Program-made: the position numbers and the translations under genes
Part shown: positions 54,540-62,677 of the stretch, piece after piece
How positions within the stretch are numbered: the stretch's first letter is position 1
Layout of the letters: every line of letters starts with the position of its first letter
Notes under the pieces: generated by a model
Databases searched by the model: none
Told to the model about the DNA's origin: nothing
What the model saw: the letters and a program-made list of their open reading frames with translations, nothing else
NCBI GenBank assembly: GCA_942490855.1
Contig: CALNYS010000005.1
Location: 186,001-250,000, forward strand
Origin: CALNYS01 sp942490855
Lineage (GTDB): Bacteria > Planctomycetota > Phycisphaerae > Phycisphaerales > UBA1924
Direction: 5' to 3'
Length of the DNA: 64,000 bases

Positions 54540-54767
54540 TATCGAGACCAAGAGCCGCTCCCTTGTCCTGCGGACCTAGACAGCGACTGCTTCGTCGGCT
54601 CATCCGACCTCACCTCGCTGCTGGCGGCTTGGGGGACGGCATGTCCCGAGTGCGACCTCACGGGAGATACGCTCATGGAATCCGCTGATCTCGCAGTTAT
54701 GCTCGTCGCGTGGGGCGCGTGTCCATCAACTTGCTGGGCTACCGCCCACCGGCTCCTGAGACGATGA
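54540..54767 (+). pseudogene. Orphan dockerin-like fragment inside element 2
   Basis: The frame after the TAG at 54537 reads CPADLDSDCFVGSSDLTSLL, AAWGTACPECDLTGD, and SADLAVMLVAWGACP, then stops at 54765-54767. This is a full dockerin-like EF-hand pair of the chromosomal type with no start codon and no protein in front of it. It is a remnant, probably captured from host DNA. Confidence 0.65.
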
Positions 54768-54877
54768 GCCCAGAGGCGTGCTGCGATTACACTGTCAGGA
54801 ACTGGTATATGAGCCAGGGGCAAGTCAGGACGGCTGGACAGAGCGACGACTCAAATATTCACCCGTGAGGATATTCC

Positions 54878-56320
54878 ATGCGTCAGTACTTCATCAAAAC
54901 AGCCACAGGTGAACAGGGTCCGGTTTCCGAAGGGCACGTTCAAGCGTTAGCAGAAAGTGGGCGTTTGATGCCAACGGATCAGGTTCGTCTTGATGGCGAT
55001 CAGCGGTGGCGGTTTGCACGAGAGATTCGCGGCTACCTTCCTCCTTCGACGCAGTCAAAACAGAAGTCTCACGTGATGAATGGCCACGCGACCCAACCTG
55101 CTCCGCGTCGTTCCAATGCGGTACTCCTCGGTACAATTGCATTAGTTGCAAGCATCGTGACAGTCACGGTTGTTTGCGCGAACTTGTTCTTGACTCGATC
55201 TGTGGCGACGCCGTCGTCGACTGCGCCCTCGACTCTGCAGGATCAATCGAGAACAGAAGTTCTGACAGGGGTCAGTGCAACTACCGTCGATAGCGAGGAT
55301 GTTGGGAGCGAGCCCGACGCCATAACCGAGATTCGCAAGTCCGCCGAGCAGGGCGTCGCAGATGCCCAGTTCAGCCTCGGCTTTTTGTACTACAAAGGCG
55401 CGGGCGTCCCCAAGGACGACGCGGAGGCGGTTAAGTGGTTCCGCAAGTCCGCCGAGCAGGGCAACGCAGATGCCCAGTTCAGCCTCGGCGTTTTGTACCG
55501 CAACGGCGCGGGCGTCTCCAAGGACGACGCAGAGGCGGTCAAGTGGTACCGCATGGCCGCCGAGCAGGGCATCGAAATTGCCCAGGTCACCCTCGGCGTT
55601 TTGTACGACAATGGCCTAGGCGTCCCCGAGGACGACGCGGAGGCGGTCAAGTGGTTCCGCATGGCCGCCGAGCAAGGCAACGCAGATGCCCAGTTCAGCC
55701 TCGGCGTTTTGTACCGCAACGGCGCGGGCGTCTCCAAGGACGACGCAGAGGCGGTCAAGTGGTTCCGCATGGCCGCCGAGCAAGGCAACGTAGATGCCCA
55801 GTTCAGCCTCGGCGTTTTGTACTCCAACGGCCAAGGCGTCCCCAAGGACGACGCGGAGGCGGTCAAGTGGTTCCGCATGGCCGCCGAGCAGGGCGTCGCA
55901 GATGCCCAGTTCAACCTCGGCGTTTTGTACTCCAACGGCCAAGGCGTCTCCAAGGACGACGCAGAGGCGGTCAAGTGGTTCCGCAAGGCCGCCGAGCAAG
56001 GCAAGGCAACGGCCCAGTTCAACCTCGGCGTTTTGTACGACAATGGCCTAGGCGTCTCCAAGGACGACGCGGAGGCGGTCAAGTGGTACCGCAAGGCCGC
56101 CGAGCAAGGCAACGCAGATGCCCAGTTCAACCTCGCTGGGATGTACTGGCGTGGAGATGGTGTGCCGCAGAATCACGTGCTGGCGTATGTGTGGGCGAAT
56201 CTCGCCGCGGCAAGCGGGCACGTTGATGCGAAGGAGCGGCGAGAGTTATTGGCAACGGAGATGACCCGCGAACAGATCGCCGAGGCTCAAGGGATCTCTA
56301 CAAACTTCAGGCCGAAATAG
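54878..56320 (+). CDS. Membrane protein with N-terminal GYF_2-like domain and eight Sel1 repeats
   Basis: 480 residues from ATG 54878 (GAGG upstream; TGGTATATG at 54803-54811 may be its -10 region). Residues 1-52 (YFIKTATGEQGPVSEGHVQA, RLDGDQRWRFAREIRG) form a GYF_2/DUF4339-like domain. One transmembrane helix follows (residues ~81-105). Residues 155-442 are eight 36-residue Sel1 repeats of form AAEQGxADAQFxLGVLYxNG, then a degenerate ninth. Sel1 arrays are protein-binding scaffolds. It is the cargo gene nearest attR; function unknown, but surface or host-interaction roles are plausible. Confidence 0.85.
   Translation: MRQYFIKTATGEQGPVSEGHVQALAESGRLMPTDQVRLDGDQRWRFAREIRGYLPPSTQSKQKSHVMNGHATQPAPRRSNAVLLGTIALVASIVTVTVVCANLFLTRSVATPSSTAPSTLQDQSRTEVLTGVSATTVDSEDVGSEPDAITEIRKSAEQGVADAQFSLGFLYYKGAGVPKDDAEAVKWFRKSAEQGNADAQFSLGVLYRNGAGVSKDDAEAVKWYRMAAEQGIEIAQVTLGVLYDNGLGVPEDDAEAVKWFRMAAEQGNADAQFSLGVLYRNGAGVSKDDAEAVKWFRMAAEQGNVDAQFSLGVLYSNGQGVPKDDAEAVKWFRMAAEQGVADAQFNLGVLYSNGQGVSKDDAEAVKWFRKAAEQGKATAQFNLGVLYDNGLGVSKDDAEAVKWYRKAAEQGNADAQFNLAGMYWRGDGVPQNHVLAYVWANLAAASGHVDAKERRELLATEMTREQIAEAQGISTNFRPK
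55340..56203 (+). repeat. Eight 108-bp tandem repeats
   Basis: Units encoding Sel1 repeats are near-identical at DNA level, including silent positions; for example GACGACGCRGAGGCGGT recurs in seven units. This points to recent unit duplication and possible copy-number variation. Confidence 0.9.
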
Positions 56321-56723
56321 TGGATGAATGCGGCCGCAAACAACACCGACACTTTAGTCGCGGCCGGCACTGCGACCGGGTCGCGTTGTTCGGCACCACC
56401 GGCTGCGCCGGTGTCGACGCTGACGGGGCTGGTCTTCGGCGCAGCTTATTCCCGCATGCTCCCACCACCCGCAGCGTGGCCGACGATCAGGAGCGGGGAG
56501 TACGAGCCATGTTCCGCCCAGCCCGCGGCGAGAGGACGAGAGTCTCGCACGGCGACACGGTGTACTGCTGCTACGAATGCAGTGCGAACCCCGTGCTCGT
56601 GCTGCTGCACCCGCTCGGACGACACAGACCCGTGGATTCGGCGCGGGATGTGACACATATGTGACAACGCCGCAGGCGAGAAACGACAACCACCGGCATG
56701 AACGCGGGTAACGGAACGCCGCC
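56321..56723. other. Right end of element 2 without a recognisable gene
   Basis: 403 bp. Short frames on both strands have no support. It contains the right TGTGACA pair (56649-56666) 57 bp before attR. Confidence 0.5.
56649..56666. repeat. Right paired TGTGACA motif
   Basis: TGTGACA-CATA-TGTGACA, same orientation as the left pair at 46262-46279, differing only in one spacer base. Confidence 0.45.
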
Positions 56724-56775
56724 CGCCTGACTCATAATCGGTGTGGTTGCTGGTTCGAATCCAGCCGGGGCCATT
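56724..56775 (+). repeat. attR of element 2 (52-bp direct repeat)
   Basis: Identical to 46083-46134. It contains the anticodon and T arms only and lacks the 5' half, so it is not a tRNA gene. Confidence 0.92.
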
Positions 56776-56784
56776 CTCACCGCG

Positions 56785-57240
56785 TCACCCCGCGGGGACG
56801 AGGAAGCTCAGGTGGTGAGCGGTGTGGGCGGCGTGGAACCGGTCGAACTGCTCCCGCGACATCCGCCCGAAACCCGAGTGAGCGTGGAGCGGGCTCGTCG
56901 ATCGCTGGAACGCTTCGACGCACCTCGCAAACCGTTCGAGCTCCGCCGAGTCGTCCAGACCAGCGGGCGGAACGTACATCCCGGCCGTGCGCACGCCGTT
57001 GAGAGAGTTCCCCGCCAGCAAGCGAGGGAGCGCAAACCGACGGAGCAACGGCCTCAACGGCAACCCCAGCGCGGACATCCACGCCGGGTACCCGCGCATG
57101 TTCGACTCCATCGTGAGCCGGTTATGACGGCACATCTGCCCGAGCGTCCAGTTGCCGTTCTGCTGATAGCCGGTCTCGAGCAACCGCCCGCATTCCAGCA
57201 CCGCGTCATCAAGAGTCTGGAGACGGAGTTCGCGTCGCAT
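56785..57240 (-). CDS. DUF1569/DinB-superfamily protein
   Basis: 151 residues from ATG 57240. QTLDDAVLECGRLLETGYQQ, WTLGQMCRHNRLTMESNM with a conserved His, and AAHTAHHLSFLVPAG with the C-terminal His residues fit DUF1569, a four-helix DinB-like fold with a metal-binding His triad. Reaction unknown; relatives use thiol cofactors. Its stop is 9 bp from attR, so element 2 inserted without damaging it. Confidence 0.8.
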   Translation of the reverse strand: MRRELRLQTLDDAVLECGRLLETGYQQNGNWTLGQMCRHNRLTMESNMRGYPAWMSALGLPLRPLLRRFALPRLLAGNSLNGVRTAGMYVPPAGLDDSAELERFARCVEAFQRSTSPLHAHSGFGRMSREQFDRFHAAHTAHHLSFLVPAG

Positions 57241-57426
57241 GAAGTGCGGTGATCCCTGGGAGGTGCGAGGAATGAGCCGCGGATGCTACCCGCCCTGCGC
57301 GCTCAGCGCCGCGCGCCCGACGCAAACGCCGACGCGCCCCCTCACGAAATCTGCCTATTTTCCCCTGTTTTCCTCTATGACGCTGCGGAGCTAGCACCCG
57401 CTTACCGCGGAGTCAGCAGAGCCGCC

Positions 57427-57939
57427 ATGCAAAACAACATCCTCCTCCACGCCGTCGCCGCCACAGTGTCTGTGTGCGCGCCCACGCCCGACCTCGATCG
57501 CTCCGGTCTCGTCGATTCCGACGACATCGCGATCATCCTCGCCTCCTGGGGCCTCATGGATGAATCCGACCTCACCGGTGACGGACTCATCGAGCAAGCC
57601 GACCTCGTCACCGTAATCCTGGCGCAGGGACAGCGCTGGATGTACGTCCAGCCCCACAACGAGCACGGGGGCCCGCGCTCGATCGAGATCCCCCTCAATG
57701 ACATCGAGTGGGTCCGCGAGAACGGCGACAACGTTCTCGTCGGGCTCCCCGGGGGCTCCACCGAACTCGCGGCGGGCAACATCATCTGGTGGATCTTCGA
57801 GCTCGCGTCGCACGGATGGGAAGGCCCCGTCTACGCCGGCGAGACGTTCCTCAACGCGATCGACGTCCTCGAACTCGCCGACCCCCCAGCGGGAGACGAG
57901 CCGCTCTGGACGCTCTACCTCCTCCACCCCGACGCCTAG
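57427..57939 (+). CDS. Protein with N-terminal dockerin-like pair, unknown C-terminal domain
   Basis: About 170 residues from ATG 57427; an in-frame extension to 57283 has no signal peptide. A hydrophobic N-terminus (NNILLHAVAATVSVCAP) is followed at once by EF-hand units DLDRSGLVDSDDIAIILASW and DLTGDGLIEQADLVTVILA, so here the dockerin-like module is N-terminal. Residues ~75-170 (RWMYVQPHNEHGGPRSIEIP, ELASHGWEGPVYAGETFLNA) form an unknown domain. Confidence 0.6.
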   Translation: MQNNILLHAVAATVSVCAPTPDLDRSGLVDSDDIAIILASWGLMDESDLTGDGLIEQADLVTVILAQGQRWMYVQPHNEHGGPRSIEIPLNDIEWVRENGDNVLVGLPGGSTELAAGNIIWWIFELASHGWEGPVYAGETFLNAIDVLELADPPAGDEPLWTLYLLHPDA

Positions 57940-58000
57940 CGCAGACCGTCGCAACCCGTGCGCGCCGGGGCGTTATCGCCAGTCTCCACAAGGAGACACC

Positions 58001-58813
58001 ATGACGCCCGCACTCTGCCTCGCGGTGGCCGCGGCCGCGGCCGCCGCGTCCCCCGTCCCCGTCCCGCTCCCCACCGACGCCCCCGTCTACAACACCACCT
58101 TCACCCCGGACGGACGCACGCTCGTGCTCACCCGCGTGCGCCGCGACGGCGCCTCGGAGATCGTCTCGTACGCCCGCCGCGGGGACGCCTGGGTCGAGTC
58201 GGACTACTTCAACCACGCGCTCGACGGGCGCGACGCGGGCGACGGTGCGTTCACCCCCGACGGCGACGCCTTCCTCTTCGTCGAAAACCGGGACGTGTAC
58301 ATCATCCGCCGGCGCGCACTCGATGGGTGGACCGCGCCCGTCCCGCTCAGCGACGCCATCAACACCCCCGACTTCGAGGCGTACCCCCGCGTCGGGCCCG
58401 ACGGCTCCCTCTGCTTCACCCGCGACGCCAATCAGGACTGGAACGTCTACCTCGCCCCCGCCGACGGCGACGCGTGGGGCCCCGCGCGCCCGCTCCCGCC
58501 GCCGATCAACACGCCGGCCCGCGAGCACGACGCCATGCTGACGCCCGACGGGAACGCCATCGTATTCGTCCGTCGCGACGACCCCCTCGGCGCCGGCGCG
58601 ACAGATCTGTTCGTCTCAAGGCGAGCCCGTGACGGCTGGACCACCCCCGAGCCGCTCCCGATCAACTCGCCCGCGATCGACGGCAGCCCCTGCCTGAGCC
58701 CGGACGGACGATGGCTCTACTTCACCAGCTCGCGCCCGCTGCCCGGCTCGCGCGCGCACCGCCTGCGCCTCTGGCGAGTGGACGCCGCGTCGGTTGGGTT
58801 GGGAGCGCCGTAG
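58001..58813 (+). CDS. Exported PD40/TolB-like beta-propeller protein
   Basis: 270 residues from ATG 58001 (AAGGAG 5 bp upstream). Signal peptide LCLAVAAAAAAASPVP. Repeated PD40 blades: TFTPDGRTLVLTRVRRDG, AFTPDGDAFLFVENRDVYII, RVGPDGSLCFTRDANQDWNV, MLTPDGNAIVFVRRDDP, CLSPDGRWLYFTSSRP. Such propellers in the periplasm mediate protein contacts. No dockerin or PEP tail. Confidence 0.78.
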   Translation: MTPALCLAVAAAAAAASPVPVPLPTDAPVYNTTFTPDGRTLVLTRVRRDGASEIVSYARRGDAWVESDYFNHALDGRDAGDGAFTPDGDAFLFVENRDVYIIRRRALDGWTAPVPLSDAINTPDFEAYPRVGPDGSLCFTRDANQDWNVYLAPADGDAWGPARPLPPPINTPAREHDAMLTPDGNAIVFVRRDDPLGAGATDLFVSRRARDGWTTPEPLPINSPAIDGSPCLSPDGRWLYFTSSRPLPGSRAHRLRLWRVDAASVGLGAP

Positions 58814-58820
58814 CGCCGAC

Positions 58821-59612
58821 TCATTTTTCCCAGTACGCCAGCAGGTACGCCAGGTCCTCGGAGTCCACCATGCCGTCGCCGTTGAAGTCCGCGACGCACC
58901 CGGCGCACGGTCCCCACGACGCCAGCACCACCGCGAGGTCGCCCGACCCCACGATCCCGCTGCCGTCGAGGTCCGCGCTGTTCCAGCACGACCCGCAGTT
59001 CATCACCTCGACCGTGGCTTCCACCGGGATCGTCGGCGCCGAAGGGAACGGGAAGAACACCACGCCCAGCGTCCCCGCGATCGAGGTCGTCCCGGGCGTG
59101 CCCGTGAGCCGCGCGATCAGCACGTAGTGGCGCAGGTCGCCGAACTTCTCGGCGTCCATCTCCACCTCGATGGGATCACCCGGGTTGGGCAGCCACTCCG
59201 CCGCGATGACCGTGCCCCAGTCCTGCTCATCCAGGGGCGGGTACTCGGGCGTGAAGAAGGGCGTCGTCCCCCCGATCGTCAGGAACGAGTCCCACTGCGC
59301 GCACGGGAAGACCTTGAACCACCCGTCCGGCCGCGGCCCGTTGGCGCCCGTCTCGTCCTGGTGGAACGTGCCGTTCGTGATCGTGAGGCCCGTTTTGTCG
59401 TCAGAGGTCACCGCGACCGTTGAGCCGGGATCGCTGTCGAACGCGAGGTACAGATCAACGCTCGTGTGCTCGCTGAGATCACCGCATTCACCAAGGTCGA
59501 TGTCCTGCACACGCCAAACCGCCTCAACGCCAGGTGCGGGGCCCCCCGCGGCCACCGCGCCAGCACCGAGGGCGCACAACCCAGCCACAACACGTGGCGA
59601 CAATGACATCAT
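58821..59612 (-). CDS. Exported protein with C-terminal dockerin-like pair
   Basis: 263 residues from ATG 59612 (GGAGGTGAG upstream). Signal peptide VAGLCALGAGAVAAGGPAPG. The middle (VWRVQDIDLGECGDLSEHTS, AEWLPNPGDPIEVEMDAEKF, RHYVLIARLTGTPGTTSIAG) is a beta-rich domain that I do not recognise. C-terminal units DLDGSGIVGSGDLAVVLASW and DFNGDGMVDSEDLAYLLAYW. It converges on the PD40 gene with 7 bp between. Confidence 0.7.
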   Translation of the reverse strand: MMSLSPRVVAGLCALGAGAVAAGGPAPGVEAVWRVQDIDLGECGDLSEHTSVDLYLAFDSDPGSTVAVTSDDKTGLTITNGTFHQDETGANGPRPDGWFKVFPCAQWDSFLTIGGTTPFFTPEYPPLDEQDWGTVIAAEWLPNPGDPIEVEMDAEKFGDLRHYVLIARLTGTPGTTSIAGTLGVVFFPFPSAPTIPVEATVEVMNCGSCWNSADLDGSGIVGSGDLAVVLASWGPCAGCVADFNGDGMVDSEDLAYLLAYWEK

Positions 59613-59698
59613 CTCTCACCTCCGGAGTCTCAACGCTCGTATCTACTCTAGAGGCGAAACCGCTTGCTTGAAAGCTATTTATGTCGCCTATGAAGCAA

Positions 59699-60253
59699 TT
59701 ACGACCGCCACTTGATATTGCACCCGGCGCTGGGCGTCTGCGCGCTATCGGGCGTTCCCCCGCCGAGCACCGTGTCCAGCGCCGCGCGCAGATCACGCCC
59801 CGTCACGGGGTCGCCGCTGCCGGGACGGCTCCCATCGAGCTGCCCCCGGTACGCCAGACGGTGAGACGCGTCGTACAAGAAGAAATCGGGCGTGCACGCC
59901 GCGTCGTACGCCCGCGCGACCTCCTGCTCGGCGTCGTGCAAGTACGGGAACGCGAAGTCCCGTGCCTTGCCTAACTCCGCCATCTTCTCAGGAGAATCGT
60001 CCGGGTAGTTCGCCACGTCGTTCGAACACACCGCGACCACCCCGACGCCCTTGGCCGTGTACTCCGCCCCGAGCCGCACCAGCTCGTCGAGCACGTGGAC
60101 GACGTACGGGCAGTGGTTGCAGATGAACATCACCAGCAGCGGCTTGCCCGCGAAGTCCGCGAGCGAGACCGTCCCGCCCGAGATGGTGTCGGGCAGCGCG
60201 AACGCCGGCGCGGGCGACCCGAGCGGGGACATCGTTGAGGGGGTGACAGCCAT
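59699..60253 (-). CDS. Thioredoxin-fold redoxin (AhpC/TSA-like)
   Basis: 184 residues from ATG 60253. GSPAPAFALPDTISGGTVSLADFAGKP is the redoxin N-terminus; MFICNHCPYVVHVLDEL contains a CxxC active site; FAFPYLHDAEQEVARAYDAACTPDFFLYD completes the fold with cis-Pro. Probable thiol-disulfide oxidoreductase or peroxidase. It follows the FG-GAP gene by 12 bp, so they are co-transcribed. Confidence 0.88.
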   Translation of the reverse strand: MAVTPSTMSPLGSPAPAFALPDTISGGTVSLADFAGKPLLVMFICNHCPYVVHVLDELVRLGAEYTAKGVGVVAVCSNDVANYPDDSPEKMAELGKARDFAFPYLHDAEQEVARAYDAACTPDFFLYDASHRLAYRGQLDGSRPGSGDPVTGRDLRAALDTVLGGGTPDSAQTPSAGCNIKWRS

Positions 60254-60265
60254 GCGGGGCGCTCC

Positions 60266-62572
60266 TTACGGCAGGCGGTCGGTTGCCTGCGGGTGGATGA
60301 TCAGTCGGTCGTGGACCACGAGGATCAGGTCGTCGGCGCCGTCGCCCGTCGCGTCGGCGATCACCGCGTGGCGCGGCTCGAACCCGCGCCCCTGGTCGAA
60401 CCCGAAGGAACGCGTCTGGAACGCCTCGAACTCCGTCGCGTGCAGCAGCCGCCCGGAGGCGGTGACCGCGAGGATCTGCACCATCTGCTGCTGCGCGTCG
60501 AGCACAACGAGATCGGTAAAGCCGTCACCGTTGACGTCGCCCACCGCGATCTCGTGCTCGAGCCGGTCGTCCTCGTCGTTGCGGTGCGCGCCGAGCTCGT
60601 GGAGCGTCCAGCGTTCGCCAGAGAGCAACGCGTGCGCCACGCCGCCGTCGCCGATCGCGAGCACGCCCGGCCCGCCGCGACCGTCGAACGACCCCGCGAC
60701 GATGCGCCCGAGCCCCGCGCCCGACACCGTCACCGCGCCGTTGGGCCCCCACTCGCCGTCAGCGTCGCGTGCGAACATCTTCAGTCGCTTGTTCGCCGAG
60801 TCGGCAACGATCAACCGCGGCCGGCTGCGGTCGAGCAGCACGTCCACGCCCGCGTAGCGCGCCTGCGGGTCGGGGTCGGTGATCTGCGTCACCACCTCCC
60901 ACCCGCGCTCGGCGCTGTAGCGGCACGCGCGCACGAAGTTGGCGTCCGCGATCAGCAGCTCCGGCTTCGCGTCGCCGTCAACGTCGAGCATCGCGGTGTT
61001 CGCCCCGCCCGCGGCGGAGACAAGCCCGAACTGCGCCATGGTGTCCTTGGTGAGCGCCTCGCCCGGCTGACCGTCGTCCCCGGTGGGGATCATCACCATC
61101 GCCTCGCCGTTGGTCAGGACGAGCAGGTCCGGGTCGCCGTCCTGGTCGGCGTCCGCCCAGCGCAGCGCGTCGGGCGCGCGACGCAGCCCCTCCGCCTCGA
61201 CCACGCCCAGCGCCCCGCTCGGCGTGTGGAACTCGATCGAAATATCACGCCGGTCCTTCACCGCGACCGCCAGCAGCGGGACCCCGTTGTGCTCCGTCAC
61301 CGCGAGCGCCACCGGAGTGGCGCCGCTCGTCTCGAGCGCCAGCGGCGCCGGGAACGACAGCCCCCCGCCGCGCGCCGCCATCTGGCTCACGCCCGCGACG
61401 TTCTCTTCTTCCGACACCACGAACACCTCGAGCGCCGGGTCGTCGTCCCACTGCCCGACCGCGATCCCGGAGGGCTTCTTAAACGTGCTGTGCGTCGCGC
61501 TGTCGCCGAGGCCCTCGCCGCGGCGCTGCGTCCACACCTCGACGCGGTTGCCCGCGGGGTCCGCCGCGATCACGTCGTCGAGCCCGTCGGCGTCGAGGTC
61601 CGCGACGACGGCCGACCGCGCCCCGGCAGACGGGTTCACGAACGCGCGGATCGTCACCGGCGCCTCGGGCTCGCCGCCCGAGTCCCGCAGGTCCACCGTC
61701 TCGCGCGACAGCTCCGCCAGCACCACACGGCGCGTCGGGCGCTCGATCAGCGCGATCGACGCGGCGCGCGATCCCGAGCGGCGCACCGGGTCCGCCTCGC
61801 GCAGCGCGGGCGACTCGAACCGGCGCTCCGCCCCGAGCCTGCCGTCCTCGCCCGCCGCCCGCGTCTGGAGCCACACCCGAAGCGGCGTCGCTTCCTCGGG
61901 GCTCACGCCCAGCACGTCGACGAGCCCGTCGCCGTTGAAATCTTCCACGTAGCACGCGACGACCGGCGCGCCCTGACCGTACAGCGTCGCTTCCCCGACC
62001 GACCCGTCAGAGTGAATCGGCGCCACGGCGACCCGCTGGTCGGCGAGCGTCACCACCTCGAGCCCGCTGTCGCCCGCGACGTCCGCGACGTCGAACCCGC
62101 TCCGCGTCGAGCCCAGCCCGCGCATCCGCCGTTCGCCGATCGACTCGAACACCCCGTCGTCGCTTTGGCGCAGCGAGACGATCTCGCCCGGCATCCCCGC
62201 GTAGAGGATGTCCATCCGCCCGTCGCCGTCGAGGTCGAGGACCTTCGCCGCGAGGAGACGGTGCGGGACGGTCACGTCGATGCGGTCGTACCACGGGTTC
62301 TCGTTGAACTTGTTCACGCCCGCCGACGCGCCCTCGTCGCGCGGACGCCGGCGCGCCGCGTGGATCTCCAAGCGGCTCTTGCGGTTGTTGAGCACGACCA
62401 GGTCGTCGAGCCCGTCGCCCGTGACGTCCGCGACGTCCGCGAGCTCGAAGCCCTCGTCCACCACGATGAACCTCGGCGCGTCGAAGCCGTAGAACCCTGC
62501 GAGGTCCGGGTCGTCCGCGTACGCGGCCAGGGAAAGAGCAAGCGAAGCGACGACCGCGAGGGTGCGGGGCAT
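60266..62572 (-). CDS. Exported FG-GAP/VCBS-repeat protein
   Basis: 768 residues from ATG 62572 (AAAGGA upstream). Signal peptide RTLAVVASLALSLAAYA. Many FG-GAP-type calcium-binding blades: VADVTGDGLDDLVVLNN, LDLDGDGRMDILYAGM, EDFNGDGLVDVLGVSP, ADLDADGLDDVIAADP, ADADQDGDPDLLVLTN, GDVNGDGFTDLVVLDA, ADATGDGADDLILVVHD. They form one or two integrin-like propellers. Extracellular; ligand unknown. Confidence 0.82.
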   Translation of the reverse strand: MPRTLAVVASLALSLAAYADDPDLAGFYGFDAPRFIVVDEGFELADVADVTGDGLDDLVVLNNRKSRLEIHAARRRPRDEGASAGVNKFNENPWYDRIDVTVPHRLLAAKVLDLDGDGRMDILYAGMPGEIVSLRQSDDGVFESIGERRMRGLGSTRSGFDVADVAGDSGLEVVTLADQRVAVAPIHSDGSVGEATLYGQGAPVVACYVEDFNGDGLVDVLGVSPEEATPLRVWLQTRAAGEDGRLGAERRFESPALREADPVRRSGSRAASIALIERPTRRVVLAELSRETVDLRDSGGEPEAPVTIRAFVNPSAGARSAVVADLDADGLDDVIAADPAGNRVEVWTQRRGEGLGDSATHSTFKKPSGIAVGQWDDDPALEVFVVSEEENVAGVSQMAARGGGLSFPAPLALETSGATPVALAVTEHNGVPLLAVAVKDRRDISIEFHTPSGALGVVEAEGLRRAPDALRWADADQDGDPDLLVLTNGEAMVMIPTGDDGQPGEALTKDTMAQFGLVSAAGGANTAMLDVDGDAKPELLIADANFVRACRYSAERGWEVVTQITDPDPQARYAGVDVLLDRSRPRLIVADSANKRLKMFARDADGEWGPNGAVTVSGAGLGRIVAGSFDGRGGPGVLAIGDGGVAHALLSGERWTLHELGAHRNDEDDRLEHEIAVGDVNGDGFTDLVVLDAQQQMVQILAVTASGRLLHATEFEAFQTRSFGFDQGRGFEPRHAVIADATGDGADDLILVVHDRLIIHPQATDRLP

Positions 62573-62624
62573 ACGGACGTGTCCTTTCTCGCGCCCCCCC
62601 GAGGGGGCCGGGTGCAGCCAACCC

Positions 62625-62630
62625 TATACT
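62625..62630 (+). promoter_or_regulatory. Candidate -10 element TATACT of the protease gene
   Basis: TATACT lies 47 bp before the TTG start at 62678. No clear -35 box. Confidence 0.35.
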
Positions 62631-62677
62631 CGGGCCGATCCCTTGTCAGCGGTTCAACCAGAGTTCGGAGACCGAAG

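Larger units (their letters stand above)
46083..56775. mobile_element. Integrated element 2 in tRNA-Ile2/Met(CAT), about 10.7 kb
   Basis: A 52-bp direct repeat, 46083-46134 (3' part of the tRNA) and 56724-56775, bounds the element. Integrase and AlpA-like HTH face left; small genes, a second recombinase, a replication operon (winged-helix, Rep-like, DnaB), more small genes and a Sel1-repeat protein face right. No structural phage genes are present. The int-alpA pair diverging from a replication module is like phage-inducible satellites and integrative plasmids. Confidence 0.9.

Noticed and set aside
55340..56203. Possible CRISPR array
   Set aside because: The 108-bp units have no unique spacers and encode Sel1 repeats in one frame.
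56724..56775. Apparent second tRNA with CAT anticodon
   Set aside because: Only the 3' 52 nt are present; it is the attR copy and cannot fold a full cloverleaf.
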